Numbered from the stretch's first letter, positions 37,925 through 48,231 are shown. The stretch: DNA of 64,000 nt from Thiotrichaceae bacterium (GCA_002401765.2 NVTY02000086.1:1-64000), one strand, 5' to 3'. A program made the numbers and translations. The notes: a model not told the origin generated them from the letters alone.

Positions 37925-38007
37925 GTAGCCTGGGCTAAGCTTCCAGCGACACCCGGGGGGCAGTGCTCCAAACCTTCCGGGTTTCGCATAAGCTCAGCCC
38001 AGGCTAC
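37925..38007. repeat. Large palindromic hairpin repeat (REP-like)
   Basis: GTAGCCTGGGCTAAGCTT (37925-37942) pairs with AAGCTCAGCCCAGGCTAC (37990-38007) with one mismatch in 18. An inner ACCCGG/CCGGGT stem makes a nested hairpin. It lies in the 450-base gap before the CbbY-like gene, which shows no other gene. Such elements are usually dispersed REP-type sequences; only one copy is in this window. Confidence 0.7.
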
Positions 38008-38219
38008 AGAATCAAAAGAGTCGTTGGTTTTGTCAAGAAGGCATAGCGCTTATAAATACCCGAACCCGCTCCTGATCGAAAAACGATATTTCTTCAACCC
38101 TATTAACGCATGGTTTTGTTGACCATGGTATTCGCTGAACATCCGCTAAAACTAGGTGTGCTCGTTCTTTGAGTATGAGAAAATCAGACCTTCGATTTTT
38201 TAGTAATGATGAGGCGGGT

Positions 38220-38981
38220 ATGGCGAACAAGTTACAGGCGCTAATTTTTGATGTGGACGGCACCCTTGCTGACACCGAACGTGATGGCCACCGTGTGGCA
38301 TTTAATGCAGCATTTGCAGCGGCGGATTTAGACTGGGTATGGAGCGAAGCACTCTATGGTGAATTGCTAGCGGTGACTGGCGGCAAAGAACGTATCCGAT
38401 TTTATCTGGAAAAATTCAACACTGCATTTGAAAAACCAGCCCAGTTCGATACGTTTGTTGCAGACCTTCATGCGGCTAAGACGCGCCATTTTGTTGCGAT
38501 GATGCAACGTGGTGAAATACCTTTGCGCCCCGGTGTTGAGCATCTGATTAAAGAAGCACGTGCCGCTAACATGCGTCTTGCGATCTCAACCACCACCACA
38601 CCTGCCAATGTTGAAGCATTGATCAGCAGCACATTGGGCAGTGAGGCCATGCAGTGGTTTGAAGTGATTGCCGCAGGCGATATTGTCCCCGCTAAAAAAC
38701 CGGCGCCGGATATTTACGATTACGCACTGGAAAAAATGGGCCTGCAAGCAAATCAGTGTATCGCCTTTGAAGATTCACGCAATGGCATTTTGTCATCGCA
38801 GGCGGCGAAACTTAAAACCATCATCACCGTGAATGGCTACACCCGTGAAGATGATTTTAGTGGTGCAGTGGTTGTACTGGATCAGATGGGCGAACCGGAC
38901 GCGCCGTGCAAGGTATTACAGGGTGATGCGGAAATCAGATGCCTTGATATGGCTGCGGTGAAGAAGCTATTTGAGGCTTAA
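38220..38981 (+). CDS. HAD-superfamily phosphatase, CbbY-like
   Basis: The four HAD motifs are visible: DVDGTLADTE (nucleophile Asp), the STTTTPANVE region with motif II, PAKKPAPDIY (motif III lysine) and FEDSRNG (motif IV). The cap and the GHRVAFNAAF start match the CbbY/CbbZ group, which hydrolyses sugar phosphates such as the Rubisco inhibitor xylulose-1,5-bisphosphate. The start is at 38220 behind GAGGCGGG, giving 253 residues. No Rubisco gene is in view, so the autotrophic role is inference. Confidence 0.82.
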   Translation: MANKLQALIFDVDGTLADTERDGHRVAFNAAFAAADLDWVWSEALYGELLAVTGGKERIRFYLEKFNTAFEKPAQFDTFVADLHAAKTRHFVAMMQRGEIPLRPGVEHLIKEARAANMRLAISTTTTPANVEALISSTLGSEAMQWFEVIAAGDIVPAKKPAPDIYDYALEKMGLQANQCIAFEDSRNGILSSQAAKLKTIITVNGYTREDDFSGAVVVLDQMGEPDAPCKVLQGDAEIRCLDMAAVKKLFEA

Positions 38982-38989
38982 GCTAAGCG

Positions 38990-39025
38990 AGTGTGATGAC
39001 CGCCCCTCCTGGTCGTCACACTTTT
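38990..39025 (+). terminator. Rho-independent terminator after the CbbY-like gene
   Basis: AGTGTGATGAC pairs with GTCGTCACACT (one G-U pair) followed by TTTT and a T-rich stretch. It also separates the convergent gene ending at 39049. Confidence 0.75.
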
Positions 39026-39048
39026 GATTTCTTTTTCCCTTTTTTATT

Positions 39049-39492
39049 TTATTTTTTCCCACCCGCCGTCTTACTGGGGTAGCCTTTTTCAGCGCTGATT
39101 TTCACCTCGATATCGTACTGCTGCAATGCGCCGGTTATGTTATAGATCATCGAGTCGCCCGGGATGATCGCACGATAAGGATTTTTAATTTTGTACCAGC
39201 AAGGATTGTCCGGTACGGCAGAGTGAATCTCAAGCGCATTCATTGCGAGCGCATACCAACCATAGCGTTCAACCTCATTGGCAAAGCCTGTCATCCGAGT
39301 GGCCGTTGATGCCAGCACCATCTCTACCGCTTTATCATGCACGCTATTTTGTTGTGCAATATTAAGTTTATTAAAAGTATATTTAGCAAAGACCAAGTTG
39401 CTGGCAGCTTTATGGCGACGCTTCATCGAAAATAGTTTTACCGCAATGATGGTAATAACCAACGCACCTACGCTATATAAGAGGATCTCCAC
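39049..39492 (-). CDS. Hypothetical membrane-anchored protein
   Basis: One N-terminal transmembrane helix (LLYSVGALVITIIAVKLF) precedes about 120 soluble residues with a predicted helical start and a C-terminal domain containing PCWYKIKNPYRAI. No family recognised. It lies 15 bases downstream of the SPOR gene on the same strand and may be part of that operon. Confidence 0.6.
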   Translation of the reverse strand: MEILLYSVGALVITIIAVKLFSMKRRHKAASNLVFAKYTFNKLNIAQQNSVHDKAVEMVLASTATRMTGFANEVERYGWYALAMNALEIHSAVPDNPCWYKIKNPYRAIIPGDSMIYNITGALQQYDIEVKISAEKGYPSKTAGGKK

Positions 39493-39507
39493 GGGGCCAC
39501 TCCTTAA

Positions 39508-40116
39508 TTATTTGTCATCCGCTTTTATTTTTAGCAACATAAACTCAATATTATTTTTTCTAAGTTGCGATCGTGTTTGATTAAGCGTTGGCATTTCGGT
39601 GATGGGGCCGATACGCACACGATGCCAGGTGCTATTGTTGTCAATCGTAATCGTCTGGATCTTTGATTCAAGCCCCTTCAGGGCAAGCTGTGCCTTAAAG
39701 GCATCGGCATCTGAAAAATTCCGAAACGAGCCAACCTGTAATAGATAGGTGCCTGGGCGTTTTATCTTCGGCATCCGAAGCTGCGCCTCTTTATCCCGCT
39801 CAGGGATGAAGATTTCCATCTCGGGCAATAAGGTATAAAAATCAAAACGCGATTTTTCGGGTTCTGCTTCAATCGCACTCGGGTTACGGCTAGTGGCCGA
39901 AGCCTTTGTATCAACCGCTGCTTTAGGCGCCACCACCACATTACTGACTGGCGAATTCCACTGAATATACAAATAGGCACTAAGCGCAATCACTAGCCCA
40001 ATCAGCATCCCTATCGCCAAAGAGCCCCAACCAATACCGCTACCAGCACTCTTTTTGACCGCGGCCTTTTTTTTGCTCGGCTTATACCCGGAGGCCACCT
40101 TGTAATCTTTTGTCAC
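39508..40116 (-). CDS. SPOR domain protein (FtsN-like)
   Basis: A basic cytoplasmic N-terminus (KPSKKKAAVKK) and one transmembrane helix (about residues 30-50) lead to a linker and a C-terminal SPOR domain (about 120-198, TYLLQVGSFRNFSDADAFKAQL). SPOR domains bind denuded glycan at the division septum. The position next to argS and priA matches the ftsN gene of pseudomonads, so a division role is likely. Confidence 0.85.
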   Translation of the reverse strand: MTKDYKVASGYKPSKKKAAVKKSAGSGIGWGSLAIGMLIGLVIALSAYLYIQWNSPVSNVVVAPKAAVDTKASATSRNPSAIEAEPEKSRFDFYTLLPEMEIFIPERDKEAQLRMPKIKRPGTYLLQVGSFRNFSDADAFKAQLALKGLESKIQTITIDNNSTWHRVRIGPITEMPTLNQTRSQLRKNNIEFMLLKIKADDK

Positions 40117-40118
40117 GA

Positions 40119-41879
40119 CTACATCTTTTCAGGTGTGCTAACACCCAGCAGGCCAAGGCCATTACTGATCACCTGCCGTGTCGCCTTAATCAGTGCAATA
40201 CGTGCATGACGCAGCGCGGCATCATCAACAATAAATTGGTGTGCGTTGTAATAGGTGTGAAAGTCATTCGCGAGATCACGCAGGTAATAGGCAAGCTGAT
40301 GCGGCTCATGAGATAGCGCGGCAGATTCAACCACCTCAGGATAACGCGTTAGGCGAGAGATCAATGCCAGCTCATGCTCGTTGTCGAGCAGTGCCAGTGC
40401 ATCTTCATCTGGCAGCTGCCAGGAAAAGCCTTTTTCATCCAGTTGACGCAGTACGCTGCAAACACGTGCATGCGCATATTGAATATAGTAAACCGGATTA
40501 TCATTCGATTGTGACTTGGCCAGATCAAGATCGAAATCCATATGCTGCTCACATCTACGCAGCACATAGAAAAAACGCGCGGCATCATTACCGACCTCGT
40601 CACGTAGCTGGCGTAATGTGACGAACTCACCGCTACGCGTCGACATCTGCGCCTTTACACCGCCACGATATAGAATCGCAAATTGCACCAGCAGTACATC
40701 CAGTTTATCAACATCATCACCGAGCGCTTGCAGTGCCGCTTTCACACGCGGCACATAACCGTGGTGATCGGCACCCCAGACATCAATCACCTGATCAAAA
40801 CCGCGCTCTAGTTTATCCATGTGATAGGCGATATCAGAGGCAAAGTAAGTTGTCTGACCATTTTCACGAATGACCACACGGTCTTTTTCATCACCAAAAT
40901 CGGTAGAGCGAAACCACCATGCGCCCTTCTCTTGGTAGAGGTGACCGCTCTCTTTAAGGCGAGCCACGGCACGATCAATTGCGCCAGAGGCAACCAGTGA
41001 GTTTTCTGAGAACCACTTTTCATAGATCACGCCAAATTCTTGTAGGTCTTCGCGAATATCCTTGAGAATGGTATTCAGTGCCGCATCAAACACTATTTTA
41101 TAGCCTTCAGCACCCAGCAATGTTTTAGATCGTTCGACTAAGGCATCGATATGCAGTTCTTTATCACCATCCGCCTGACCTTCATCCGGGTACAGCTCAT
41201 TCATCACCGCCGCCGCGCCATGGCGTAGCGTCTCACCATGTGCCTGTTGTAACTCAGCAGCAATGTCGTAAATATATTGTCCTTTGTAACCATTAACCGG
41301 AAAGGTGATCGCTTCGCCGCAGCCTTCGAGATAACGCAGCCAGGTACTGGCCGCCAGGATATTCATCTGTCGCCCGGCATCGTTAACATAATATTCGCGG
41401 TGCACCTCAAAACCGACAGCGGTCAGTAGGTCCGCCACCGTTGCGCCGTAAGCAGCGCCGCGCCCATGCCCCACATGCAGCGGGCCAGTTGGATTAGCCG
41501 ATACAAACTCAACCTGCACACGCTTACCGCCCCCCACAGCGCTATGGCCAAATGCCTCGCCGGCCTCGAAGATCTTGCCGATCACCGCGCGCGTCGCCCC
41601 TTCATTGATGAAGAAGTTAATGAAACCTGGGCCAGCAATATCCACCTTCGTGACCACCGCTGCTGCGGGTAGTGCTGCAACAATCTTCTCTGCCAGATCA
41701 CGTGGTTTGCACTTTGCCTGTTTTGAGAGCATCAGTGCAATATTGCAGGCGAAATCACCATGGCTTTTATCGCGGGTACGTTCAATCTGAATGTTGAGAT
41801 TGAGTTCTTGGGACAGATCGCCGTTTTGTTGCAACGTGGCGATCGACTGGGTGATGAGTGTCTGTATTTGGCTTTTCAT
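40119..41879 (-). CDS. argS: Arginyl-tRNA synthetase
   Basis: ArgS charges tRNA-Arg with arginine. The 586 residues include the class I HIGH-like site ([13 protein letters not shown]) and QMSTRSGEF in the KMSK position, which in ArgS is often altered. The C-terminal DALR anticodon-binding domain is present ([11 protein letters not shown] near the end). Its stop is 2 bases from the start of the SPOR gene. Confidence 0.98.
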   Translation of the reverse strand: MKSQIQTLITQSIATLQQNGDLSQELNLNIQIERTRDKSHGDFACNIALMLSKQAKCKPRDLAEKIVAALPAAAVVTKVDIAGPGFINFFINEGATRAVIGKIFEAGEAFGHSAVGGGKRVQVEFVSANPTGPLHVGHGRGAAYGATVADLLTAVGFEVHREYYVNDAGRQMNILAASTWLRYLEGCGEAITFPVNGYKGQYIYDIAAELQQAHGETLRHGAAAVMNELYPDEGQADGDKELHIDALVERSKTLLGAEGYKIVFDAALNTILKDIREDLQEFGVIYEKWFSENSLVASGAIDRAVARLKESGHLYQEKGAWWFRSTDFGDEKDRVVIRENGQTTYFASDIAYHMDKLERGFDQVIDVWGADHHGYVPRVKAALQALGDDVDKLDVLLVQFAILYRGGVKAQMSTRSGEFVTLRQLRDEVGNDAARFFYVLRRCEQHMDFDLDLAKSQSNDNPVYYIQYAHARVCSVLRQLDEKGFSWQLPDEDALALLDNEHELALISRLTRYPEVVESAALSHEPHQLAYYLRDLANDFHTYYNAHQFIVDDAALRHARIALIKATRQVISNGLGLLGVSTPEKM

Positions 41880-41995
41880 TAACGCTTTGAACTGTCGGTG
41901 AGTTTTAGATTAGGTGCCGCTGACGGCAGGTCGATCTATTATCCGGGGTCTGGCCCAATATTCAAGGGTTTGACAGGATTAATCCTCCAGACTGG

Positions 41996-44212
41996 TTAGC
42001 TCAGCTCCATCGCGTCGACATCGATCGACCAGCGCACCTTTTTTGCCAATGGCAGTTGTCCCAGCTGCGGCAGCCACTGGCGCAAAAAGTTGTGCAGGCG
42101 CGCACGATCATCGGCTTGAATCAGCAGCTGCGCACGATAACGCCCTGCGCGCTTCTCCATCCCCGCCGGAATCGGCCCCAGCAGTTCAGCTGGATTAGCG
42201 AGCTGGAATCCCATATCACGTGCCGCACTGAGGAATTCATTGGGCATTTCTCGACTACTCGCCTCAGCACGTAGCAGTGCGATATGGCGAAATGGCGGCA
42301 ACATCGCCTGTGAGCGCTCCAGTAATAGATCGCTAGCAAAGCGGCCGTAGTCATGCGTGATGATGCCGTTGAGCAGCGGATGCTCCGGATGATGGGTCTG
42401 AATCAGCACCTCGCCACGACTGTCACCACGCCCGGCCCGCCCGGCCACCTGAATAATCAGCTGCCCCATGCGCTCGCTGGAACGAAAATCGAGCCCAAAC
42501 AGTCCCTGATCAGCATCGAGTATCCCAACCAGCGTGACATTGGGCAGATGATGCCCCTTGGCCAGCATCTGGGTGCCTAGTAAAATCTGCCCCCGACCAT
42601 CTTCCACCTGTTTTAGCAGCGCCTGCAGCGCCCCTTTGCGGCGGGTGCTATCACGATCGATGCGGATAATTTCATTGTTGGGAAAGCGTTCGCTCAACGC
42701 CTCCGCCGCGCGCTCAGTACCCTGGCCCAGCGGGCGCAGATCGACACTGCCGCAGTCAGGACATTGGCTATCAATACGCCGCTGGCTGTCACAATGGTGA
42801 CAACGCAGCAGGTGCCGTGATTTGTGCAGGATCATATGCGCATCACAGCGCTGGCAGTTGGCAAGCCAGCCACAGTCGTGGCAGATCAGGGTCGGCGCAT
42901 AGCCGCGGCGGTTGAGAAACAATAGTACTTGCTGGCCCTTATCGAGGTGGTGCTGGATGGCCTGCAACATCATCGATGAGAAACCTTCCGTCAATTTCTG
43001 CTGGCATACATCGAGCAGCCGAATCGTGGGTGGTATCGCATTACCGGCTCGTTCTGGCAGCGTCAGGTGCTGGAAGCGCCCTTGCCTTGCGTTGTGCAGG
43101 CTTTCCAATGAGGGTGTGGCCGATCCCAGTACAATCGGGATACCCGCCTGCTGTGCGCGCCGAATCGCTACATCGCGTGCGTGGTAGCGAAATCCATCCT
43201 GTTGTTTAAATGAGAGGTCGTGCTCTTCATCAATCAGGATAATGCCAAGATTTCTCATCGGCGTGAACACCGCAGAGCGGGTACCAATGACGATAGGGGC
43301 ATCGCCCGCCTTTGCCTGCAGCCAGCTATTCTTGCGTGCCTTATCATTGAGGCCCGAATGCAGCAGTGCAATCGGCACCGAAAAGCGCGCCTGAAAGCGC
43401 CTTAGCAGCTGTGGCGTGAGCCCAATCTCCGGCACCAGGATCAGCGCCTGCTGCCCTTTTTGTAGTACTTTCTCTACTGCGCTAAAATAGACCTCTGTCT
43501 TGCCGCTGCCAGTGACACCATCAAGCAACAGCGACTGAAAGCCGCCAAGCGCGCTACCAATCGCATCGCAGGCCGATTGCTGTGCGTCATTCAGCGGCGG
43601 CGGTGTATCTGTTTCAGTGGTGGGTACTAAAAGCGTGGTCTGCTCTTGCGTTTCGATCCAGCCTTTATCCACCAACGAGCGCATTATGCCGCGCCAATTC
43701 TCAAACTGCAGCTCTAGTGCGCTGGCATTGAGCGGCTTGTCAGCCTTTTGCAGCAGCTGCAGCAACCCCAGCTGCCGTGGTGCGCGCATGAGGCTATTAG
43801 GCTCAACCGCCATCCCCGCCGCATTTAATGCCCAGACCTTTTCCCCCGAAACGTGTGCCGCCTCACCTTTACGCAGCAGCGTCGGCAGCGTCGCGGCCAG
43901 CACCTCACCAAGCGGATAGTGATAATAACGGCTAGCCCATTGCGCCAACGATTGAATCTCCGCTGACACCAGGGCAGTGTCATCTAACAGCTCAAATACT
44001 GGCTTGAGGCGAGCGCGCTCAAACTGACTATCGTTGGCAAGGGCCACAATCACCCCGATTTTCTGGCTTCGCCCAAATGGCACGCGTACCCGCATGCCTG
44101 GCACAATTTGCGCCATTACACTATTCGCTGGCAACAGATAATCGAAGATTTGCGGTAATGGGGAGGGGATGGCGACCTGTAAAACGCCCGCGAAGTCACT
44201 GACTGTTTGCAT
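41996..44212 (-). CDS. priA: Primosomal helicase PriA
   Basis: PriA restarts stalled replication forks. The 738 residues have the Walker A GVTGSGKTE, DEEH box (LIDEEHDLSF), and the cysteine-rich zinc insert (CHDCGWLANCQRC, CHHCDSQ, CPDCG) between the helicase lobes. The C-terminal motif region (VAGRAGRGD) follows. The start ATG is at 44212. It lies next to a DnaA-box cluster. Confidence 0.97.
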   Translation of the reverse strand: MQTVSDFAGVLQVAIPSPLPQIFDYLLPANSVMAQIVPGMRVRVPFGRSQKIGVIVALANDSQFERARLKPVFELLDDTALVSAEIQSLAQWASRYYHYPLGEVLAATLPTLLRKGEAAHVSGEKVWALNAAGMAVEPNSLMRAPRQLGLLQLLQKADKPLNASALELQFENWRGIMRSLVDKGWIETQEQTTLLVPTTETDTPPPLNDAQQSACDAIGSALGGFQSLLLDGVTGSGKTEVYFSAVEKVLQKGQQALILVPEIGLTPQLLRRFQARFSVPIALLHSGLNDKARKNSWLQAKAGDAPIVIGTRSAVFTPMRNLGIILIDEEHDLSFKQQDGFRYHARDVAIRRAQQAGIPIVLGSATPSLESLHNARQGRFQHLTLPERAGNAIPPTIRLLDVCQQKLTEGFSSMMLQAIQHHLDKGQQVLLFLNRRGYAPTLICHDCGWLANCQRCDAHMILHKSRHLLRCHHCDSQRRIDSQCPDCGSVDLRPLGQGTERAAEALSERFPNNEIIRIDRDSTRRKGALQALLKQVEDGRGQILLGTQMLAKGHHLPNVTLVGILDADQGLFGLDFRSSERMGQLIIQVAGRAGRGDSRGEVLIQTHHPEHPLLNGIITHDYGRFASDLLLERSQAMLPPFRHIALLRAEASSREMPNEFLSAARDMGFQLANPAELLGPIPAGMEKRAGRYRAQLLIQADDRARLHNFLRQWLPQLGQLPLAKKVRWSIDVDAMELS

Positions 44213-44335
44213 GGCGCGGACTCTACCATGTTCACCCGCAGGAACCCATGATTCCAGAGGGCAATATTACGTTCGAATGCTTATGAAAACTCTAGCAAAA
44301 GAACGTAACTCCTTGTGAGGCAAGAGAATACGAGG

Positions 44336-44620
44336 TTATCCACAAAATCTGTGGATAACTCTGTGGAAGAATTGGGGTCATCGTTACGAAACCCTCGTTT
44401 TTATTGGCTTTGTGTCAAATTGAGGGCATTTTAGCCGATAGTATTAATTACAAAAAAATCAAACAGTTATGAATCGTTTACCCATTCATGGCATGGCTTA
44501 AACAGCATGTTGTGAATTTATCATTGAAATAAAATTTAGCTGTGCATAAGATTTTTGATTGACATCGAAAAACCCCTGTCCACTTAACGAGATAGAGAGG
44601 TAGCCTACGACTTATCCCCA
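44336..44620. other. DnaA-box cluster, candidate replication origin or DnaA-regulated site
   Basis: Consensus DnaA boxes lie at 44336-44344 (TTATCCACA), 44350-44358 (TGTGGATAA, inverted) and 44541-44549 (TGTGCATAA), with a near-match at 44612-44620 (TTATCCCCA). The 487-base gap from priA to hemJ has no gene and a markedly AT-rich middle (44435-44560). The paired TTATCCACA/TGTGGATAA next to CTCTGTGGA is like the origin arrays of pseudomonads. No dnaA, gidA or rpmH is in view, so the origin role is inferred. Confidence 0.4.
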
Positions 44621-44699
44621 GCAACAAGCGATAAACGAAGCGTGGGCCTGACTCATCTCGCGAACAAAAGACCGACTAAAACAGTCAACCTTTGTGCCG

Positions 44700-45125
44700 C
44701 TAGAATGGCTTAACAACCACCAGAATAATGACCGCGACAAGCAATAAAACGGGTAATTCGTTAAACCAGCGATAGAAAACATCGCCTCGCTGATTAATAT
44801 CCTGCTTGAACTCTTTAACGATCTTGCCGCAGTAGAAATGATAGCCCACCAGGATTACAACCATCAGCAGTTTAAGATGTAACCACCCCATGCTGGCATA
44901 AAGTGCCCAACCATAATCAAAGAGCATCCACAGGCCAAAGATGATGGTCAAGACAGCACCCGGCGTCATGATGCCAAAATAGAGCTTTCGCTCCATCACT
45001 TTAAAGCGCTCATTGCTGATTTGGTCACTGCTCATCGCATGGTAGACAAACAGCCGCGGCAAATAAAATAGCGCAGCAAACCAGGTGACCATGAAAATAA
45101 CATGGAAGGCTTGTACCCACAGCAT
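44700..45125 (-). CDS. hemJ: Protoporphyrinogen IX oxidase HemJ
   Basis: This 141-residue integral membrane protein has four helices and the HemJ pattern FHVIFMVTWFAALFYLPRLFVYH at the start, MERKLYFGIMTPGAV and WLHLKLLMVVILVGYH. HemJ oxidises protoporphyrinogen to protoporphyrin IX. The conserved histidine and the lysine in LKLL are present. It complements the hemB and hemCD genes of this window. Confidence 0.93.
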   Translation of the reverse strand: MLWVQAFHVIFMVTWFAALFYLPRLFVYHAMSSDQISNERFKVMERKLYFGIMTPGAVLTIIFGLWMLFDYGWALYASMGWLHLKLLMVVILVGYHFYCGKIVKEFKQDINQRGDVFYRWFNELPVLLLVAVIILVVVKPF

Positions 45126-45198
45126 CTTGGAATCCCTGAAGTTAAAATTTCAGGGCTAGTATATAGGTTTGGATGAAATCCAACCGGGAGATTTAGCG

Positions 45199-45678
45199 CT
45201 ACTTACACCAATCCGAAACAGATGCGCGCGCATCCGCGAGTTGCTGAACCCGAGCCTCATCAGAAACATAGGTACGGACACCCTTTTCATCTTCAGAGTA
45301 AAGCCGGCTAACCGTCTGTAGTTTGCCAAGGTATGACGTTGCCTTTGTGCAATTTTCAGCGCGCATTGCCTGAAGCGCTTTTAGATCTTTCTGGGCGTTC
45401 TGGGTATTTTTTGCATCGCCCTTCTGGGCAGCATCCTTTCCAGCCCTCTGTGCGCCCGGCACCGCGGGTGCTGGCACATCAGGGGTAAAAACCTTTACAT
45501 CGATCTGTTCAGATGATGCATTAGTCGGGCGATCACTAAAAACAACCTCACCATTTTCATCGATCGATTGGTAAAAACGCAGCGCGCTCGCATCAAATGA
45601 AACCAGTAACATTAAACTACTCATTGCGATCGCTAAACCAGCCGTCCCTCTTAACATATTGGGCTTTTCTCTCATCAT
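45199..45678 (-). CDS. DUF4124-domain periplasmic protein
   Basis: A signal peptide (GLAIAMSSLMLLVSFDASA) is followed by the short DUF4124 module (LRFYQSIDENGEVVFSDRP), a Lys/Ala/Gln-rich linker and a C-terminal helical segment. The start may be 45678 or 45657. Function of the family is unknown. Confidence 0.78.
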   Translation of the reverse strand: MMREKPNMLRGTAGLAIAMSSLMLLVSFDASALRFYQSIDENGEVVFSDRPTNASSEQIDVKVFTPDVPAPAVPGAQRAGKDAAQKGDAKNTQNAQKDLKALQAMRAENCTKATSYLGKLQTVSRLYSEDEKGVRTYVSDEARVQQLADARASVSDWCK

Positions 45679-45713
45679 GTGAATGGAATATCCTGTATAT
45701 CGGCACTTTATTT

Positions 45714-45980
45714 CTAGGCAATAGCCTTTTGTAGTCGATCTAAACGCAGCCTTTCTCTGCCGTCAAAAAGATGCCTCGCACCCATTGTTACTGCAAAGAT
45801 AGTACCGAAGCCTGTTCCGGCGGTCACCATATACATAATCAGTATTTGATAATTAACCGCCTCCATGGGCGCGGTTCCGGCAAGAATTTTCCCGGTCATC
45901 ATCCCTGGCAGGCTCACAATGCCGGCCACTGCCATTGCATTGATGAACAGCTCAAAGCAGCGCTTCCTTTTTTCGCTGGA
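45714..45980 (-). pseudogene. 3' fragment of a UPF0014/FetB-type ABC permease gene
   Basis: Residues FELFINAMAVAGIVSLPGMMTGKILAG and YQILIMYMVTAGTGFG, with LRLDRLQKA at the end, are the conserved C-terminus of UPF0014 (FetB) permeases. Everything upstream (about 170 residues) is missing, and the frame runs into the CDGSH gene's leader. It is a deletion remnant. The FetA ATPase partner is not present. Confidence 0.78.
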
Positions 45981-46037
45981 ATTTTCATATAGTATAGCGA
46001 GTGAAGCGAACAGACATCATCATAAATGGAGTCAGGA

Positions 46038-46274
46038 ATGGACAAGGCTGTGGTGGCAAAAAAAGGGCCATATGAACTGACACTAGCAGCGGGGCGTTAT
46101 CAATACTGCAGCTGCGGGCGGTCTAAAAACCAACCACTCTGCGATGGCTCGCATGCTGGCACCTCTTTTATCCCGCTCATCTTTGTGCTGGATAAAAAAA
46201 CCCTCGTCACTCTGTGTGGTTGCAAACAGAGCAGCGTGCCACCTCATTGCGATGGCAGTCACGAAGGTATCTAA
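46038..46274 (+). CDS. CDGSH-type iron-sulfur protein, double motif
   Basis: The 78-residue protein carries two CDGSH motifs: [16 protein letters not shown] and [16 protein letters not shown], each a C-x-C-x2-S...C-D-G-S-H site for a [2Fe-2S] cluster. Such small proteins are thought to act in redox or iron handling. The start is at 46038 behind GGAG. A strong hairpin terminator follows. Confidence 0.9.
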   Translation: MDKAVVAKKGPYELTLAAGRYQYCSCGRSKNQPLCDGSHAGTSFIPLIFVLDKKTLVTLCGCKQSSVPPHCDGSHEGI

Positions 46275-46303
46275 GATGTCACTTTGATTAAACTCTGCGT
46301 ATA

Positions 46304-46331
46304 AAAAAAGGGTGCCAATGGCACCCTTTTT
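46304..46331. terminator. Bidirectional terminator between the CDGSH gene and amtB
   Basis: AAAAAGGGTGCC and GGCACCCTTTTT form a perfect 12-bp stem around an AAT loop. The A/T tracts on both sides serve both converging genes. Confidence 0.88.
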
Positions 46332-46355
46332 CATTTGCTGCTTTACTGGTTGGTC

Positions 46356-47627
46356 TTAGTTATGACCACGTGCACCGGTAAATTCAGGATAGGCTTCCAG
46401 ACCACAATCTGTGATGTCGAGGCCCTGGTACTCTTCTTCTTCGGTGACTCGGATACCCACCACTGCCTTGATGATTGCCCAGGTTGCCAGACTTGCGACG
46501 AATACCCAACCAAAGATCACCGCAACACCGGTCAACTGCCCCATGAAGGTTGCATCAGCACTCGAGAGGATAACCGCCATCACACCCCAGATGCCGACCA
46601 CGCCATGAACCGAAATCGCACCGACGGGATCATCGATTTTAATTTTATCCAGACCGAGGATAGAAAAGACCACGAGTACGCCACCGATGGCACCGATACC
46701 GGTGGCCAGCAGTGGGCTTGGGTCGAGCGGCTGTGCGGTAATGGCAACCAGTCCTGCGAGCGCACCATTCAGTATCATGGTGAGATCGGCTTTACCAAAC
46801 ATCAAACGCGCGGTCAGTAGTGCGGCAATCACACCACCTGCTGCTGCTGCGTTGGTGTTAACAAAGACTTTAGCCACTGCGTTTGCTTCGCCGACATCAG
46901 AGAGTTTAAGTTCTGAACCACCGTTGAAACCGAACCAGCCTAACCACAGGATAAAAGTACCCAGGGTCGCCAGCGGCATGTTCGCACCCGTAATCGGGTT
47001 GATTTGGCCGTTCGGGCCATATTTACCTTTACGTGCACCCAGTAATAGAACGCCCGCTAATGCCGCTGCAGCACCCGCCAGATGAACGGTACCCGAACCG
47101 GCGAAATCGACATACCCCACACCACCTTCAGCCGTTAGGAAGCCACCGCCCCAGTTCCAGAAACCCTGCAAAGGGTAGATAAAGCCAGTCATCACCACAC
47201 AGAAGACCAGAAAGGCCCAAAGCTTCATGCGCTCCGCTACTGCACCTGAAACGATTGACATCGCCGTTGCAACAAACACGGCCTGAAAAAAGAAATCAGA
47301 AAGATTCGAGTAGTAGATATCGCCGCCGCTGGCGATCACATCCACCGCGCTGTTATCTCCATCACCCAGAATACCATGCAGTCCAGGCCAGAAGGTGCTT
47401 GAAGCACCATCACCCGGATACATAATACCGTATCCCATTAATAGGTACATAAAGCAGGCGATTGAATAGAGTGAAATGTTTTTGGTTAAAATTTCAGTGG
47501 TGTTTTTGGCTCGCACCATGCCGGCTTCCAGCATGGTAAAACCCGCTGCCATCCACATCACGAGTGCGCCGCAGACCAGAAAATAAAAGGTATCGAGCGC
47601 GTATTGTACTTCTGTTATTGCTTCCAC
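46356..47627 (-). CDS. amtB: Ammonium transporter
   Basis: AmtB conducts ammonium across the inner membrane. The 423 residues contain about eleven helices and the twin-histidine pore residues in GSGTVHLAG and AISVHGVVG. The frame stays open far upstream into glnK, but a GTG at 47627 preceded by GGAGG eight bases away is the natural start, leaving a 37-base gap to glnK. The glnK-amtB pair is transcribed together. Confidence 0.94.
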   Translation of the reverse strand: MEAITEVQYALDTFYFLVCGALVMWMAAGFTMLEAGMVRAKNTTEILTKNISLYSIACFMYLLMGYGIMYPGDGASSTFWPGLHGILGDGDNSAVDVIASGGDIYYSNLSDFFFQAVFVATAMSIVSGAVAERMKLWAFLVFCVVMTGFIYPLQGFWNWGGGFLTAEGGVGYVDFAGSGTVHLAGAAAALAGVLLLGARKGKYGPNGQINPITGANMPLATLGTFILWLGWFGFNGGSELKLSDVGEANAVAKVFVNTNAAAAGGVIAALLTARLMFGKADLTMILNGALAGLVAITAQPLDPSPLLATGIGAIGGVLVVFSILGLDKIKIDDPVGAISVHGVVGIWGVMAVILSSADATFMGQLTGVAVIFGWVFVASLATWAIIKAVVGIRVTEEEEYQGLDITDCGLEAYPEFTGARGHN

Positions 47628-47664
47628 GTTTACATCCTCCAACAATAGAGATGAGTGTTTTGGA

Positions 47665-48075
<411 letters not shown>

Positions 48076-48118
48076 TCATTCGATTGGTGCACTGGCAGGA
48101 ATAACAAATTCTATTCTC

Positions 48119-48134
48119 TGCACGCCCCGTGCCA
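48119..48134 (-). promoter_or_regulatory. Sigma-54 promoter of glnK-amtB
   Basis: Read on the minus strand the site is TGGCACGGGGCGTGCA: GG at -24 and GC at -12 with correct spacing (consensus TGGCACG-N4-TTGCA). It lies 116 bases upstream of the glnK start. With the NtrC-like palindrome further upstream it indicates nitrogen control. Confidence 0.82.
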
Positions 48135-48231
48135 AACACAAAAAATAAAATTAAAACAAATAGATAGAGAGAATGGCTGGCCATTTCAATTTCATCACTG
48201 CACCATTAGCGAATACTCTTCACCAACGAAA

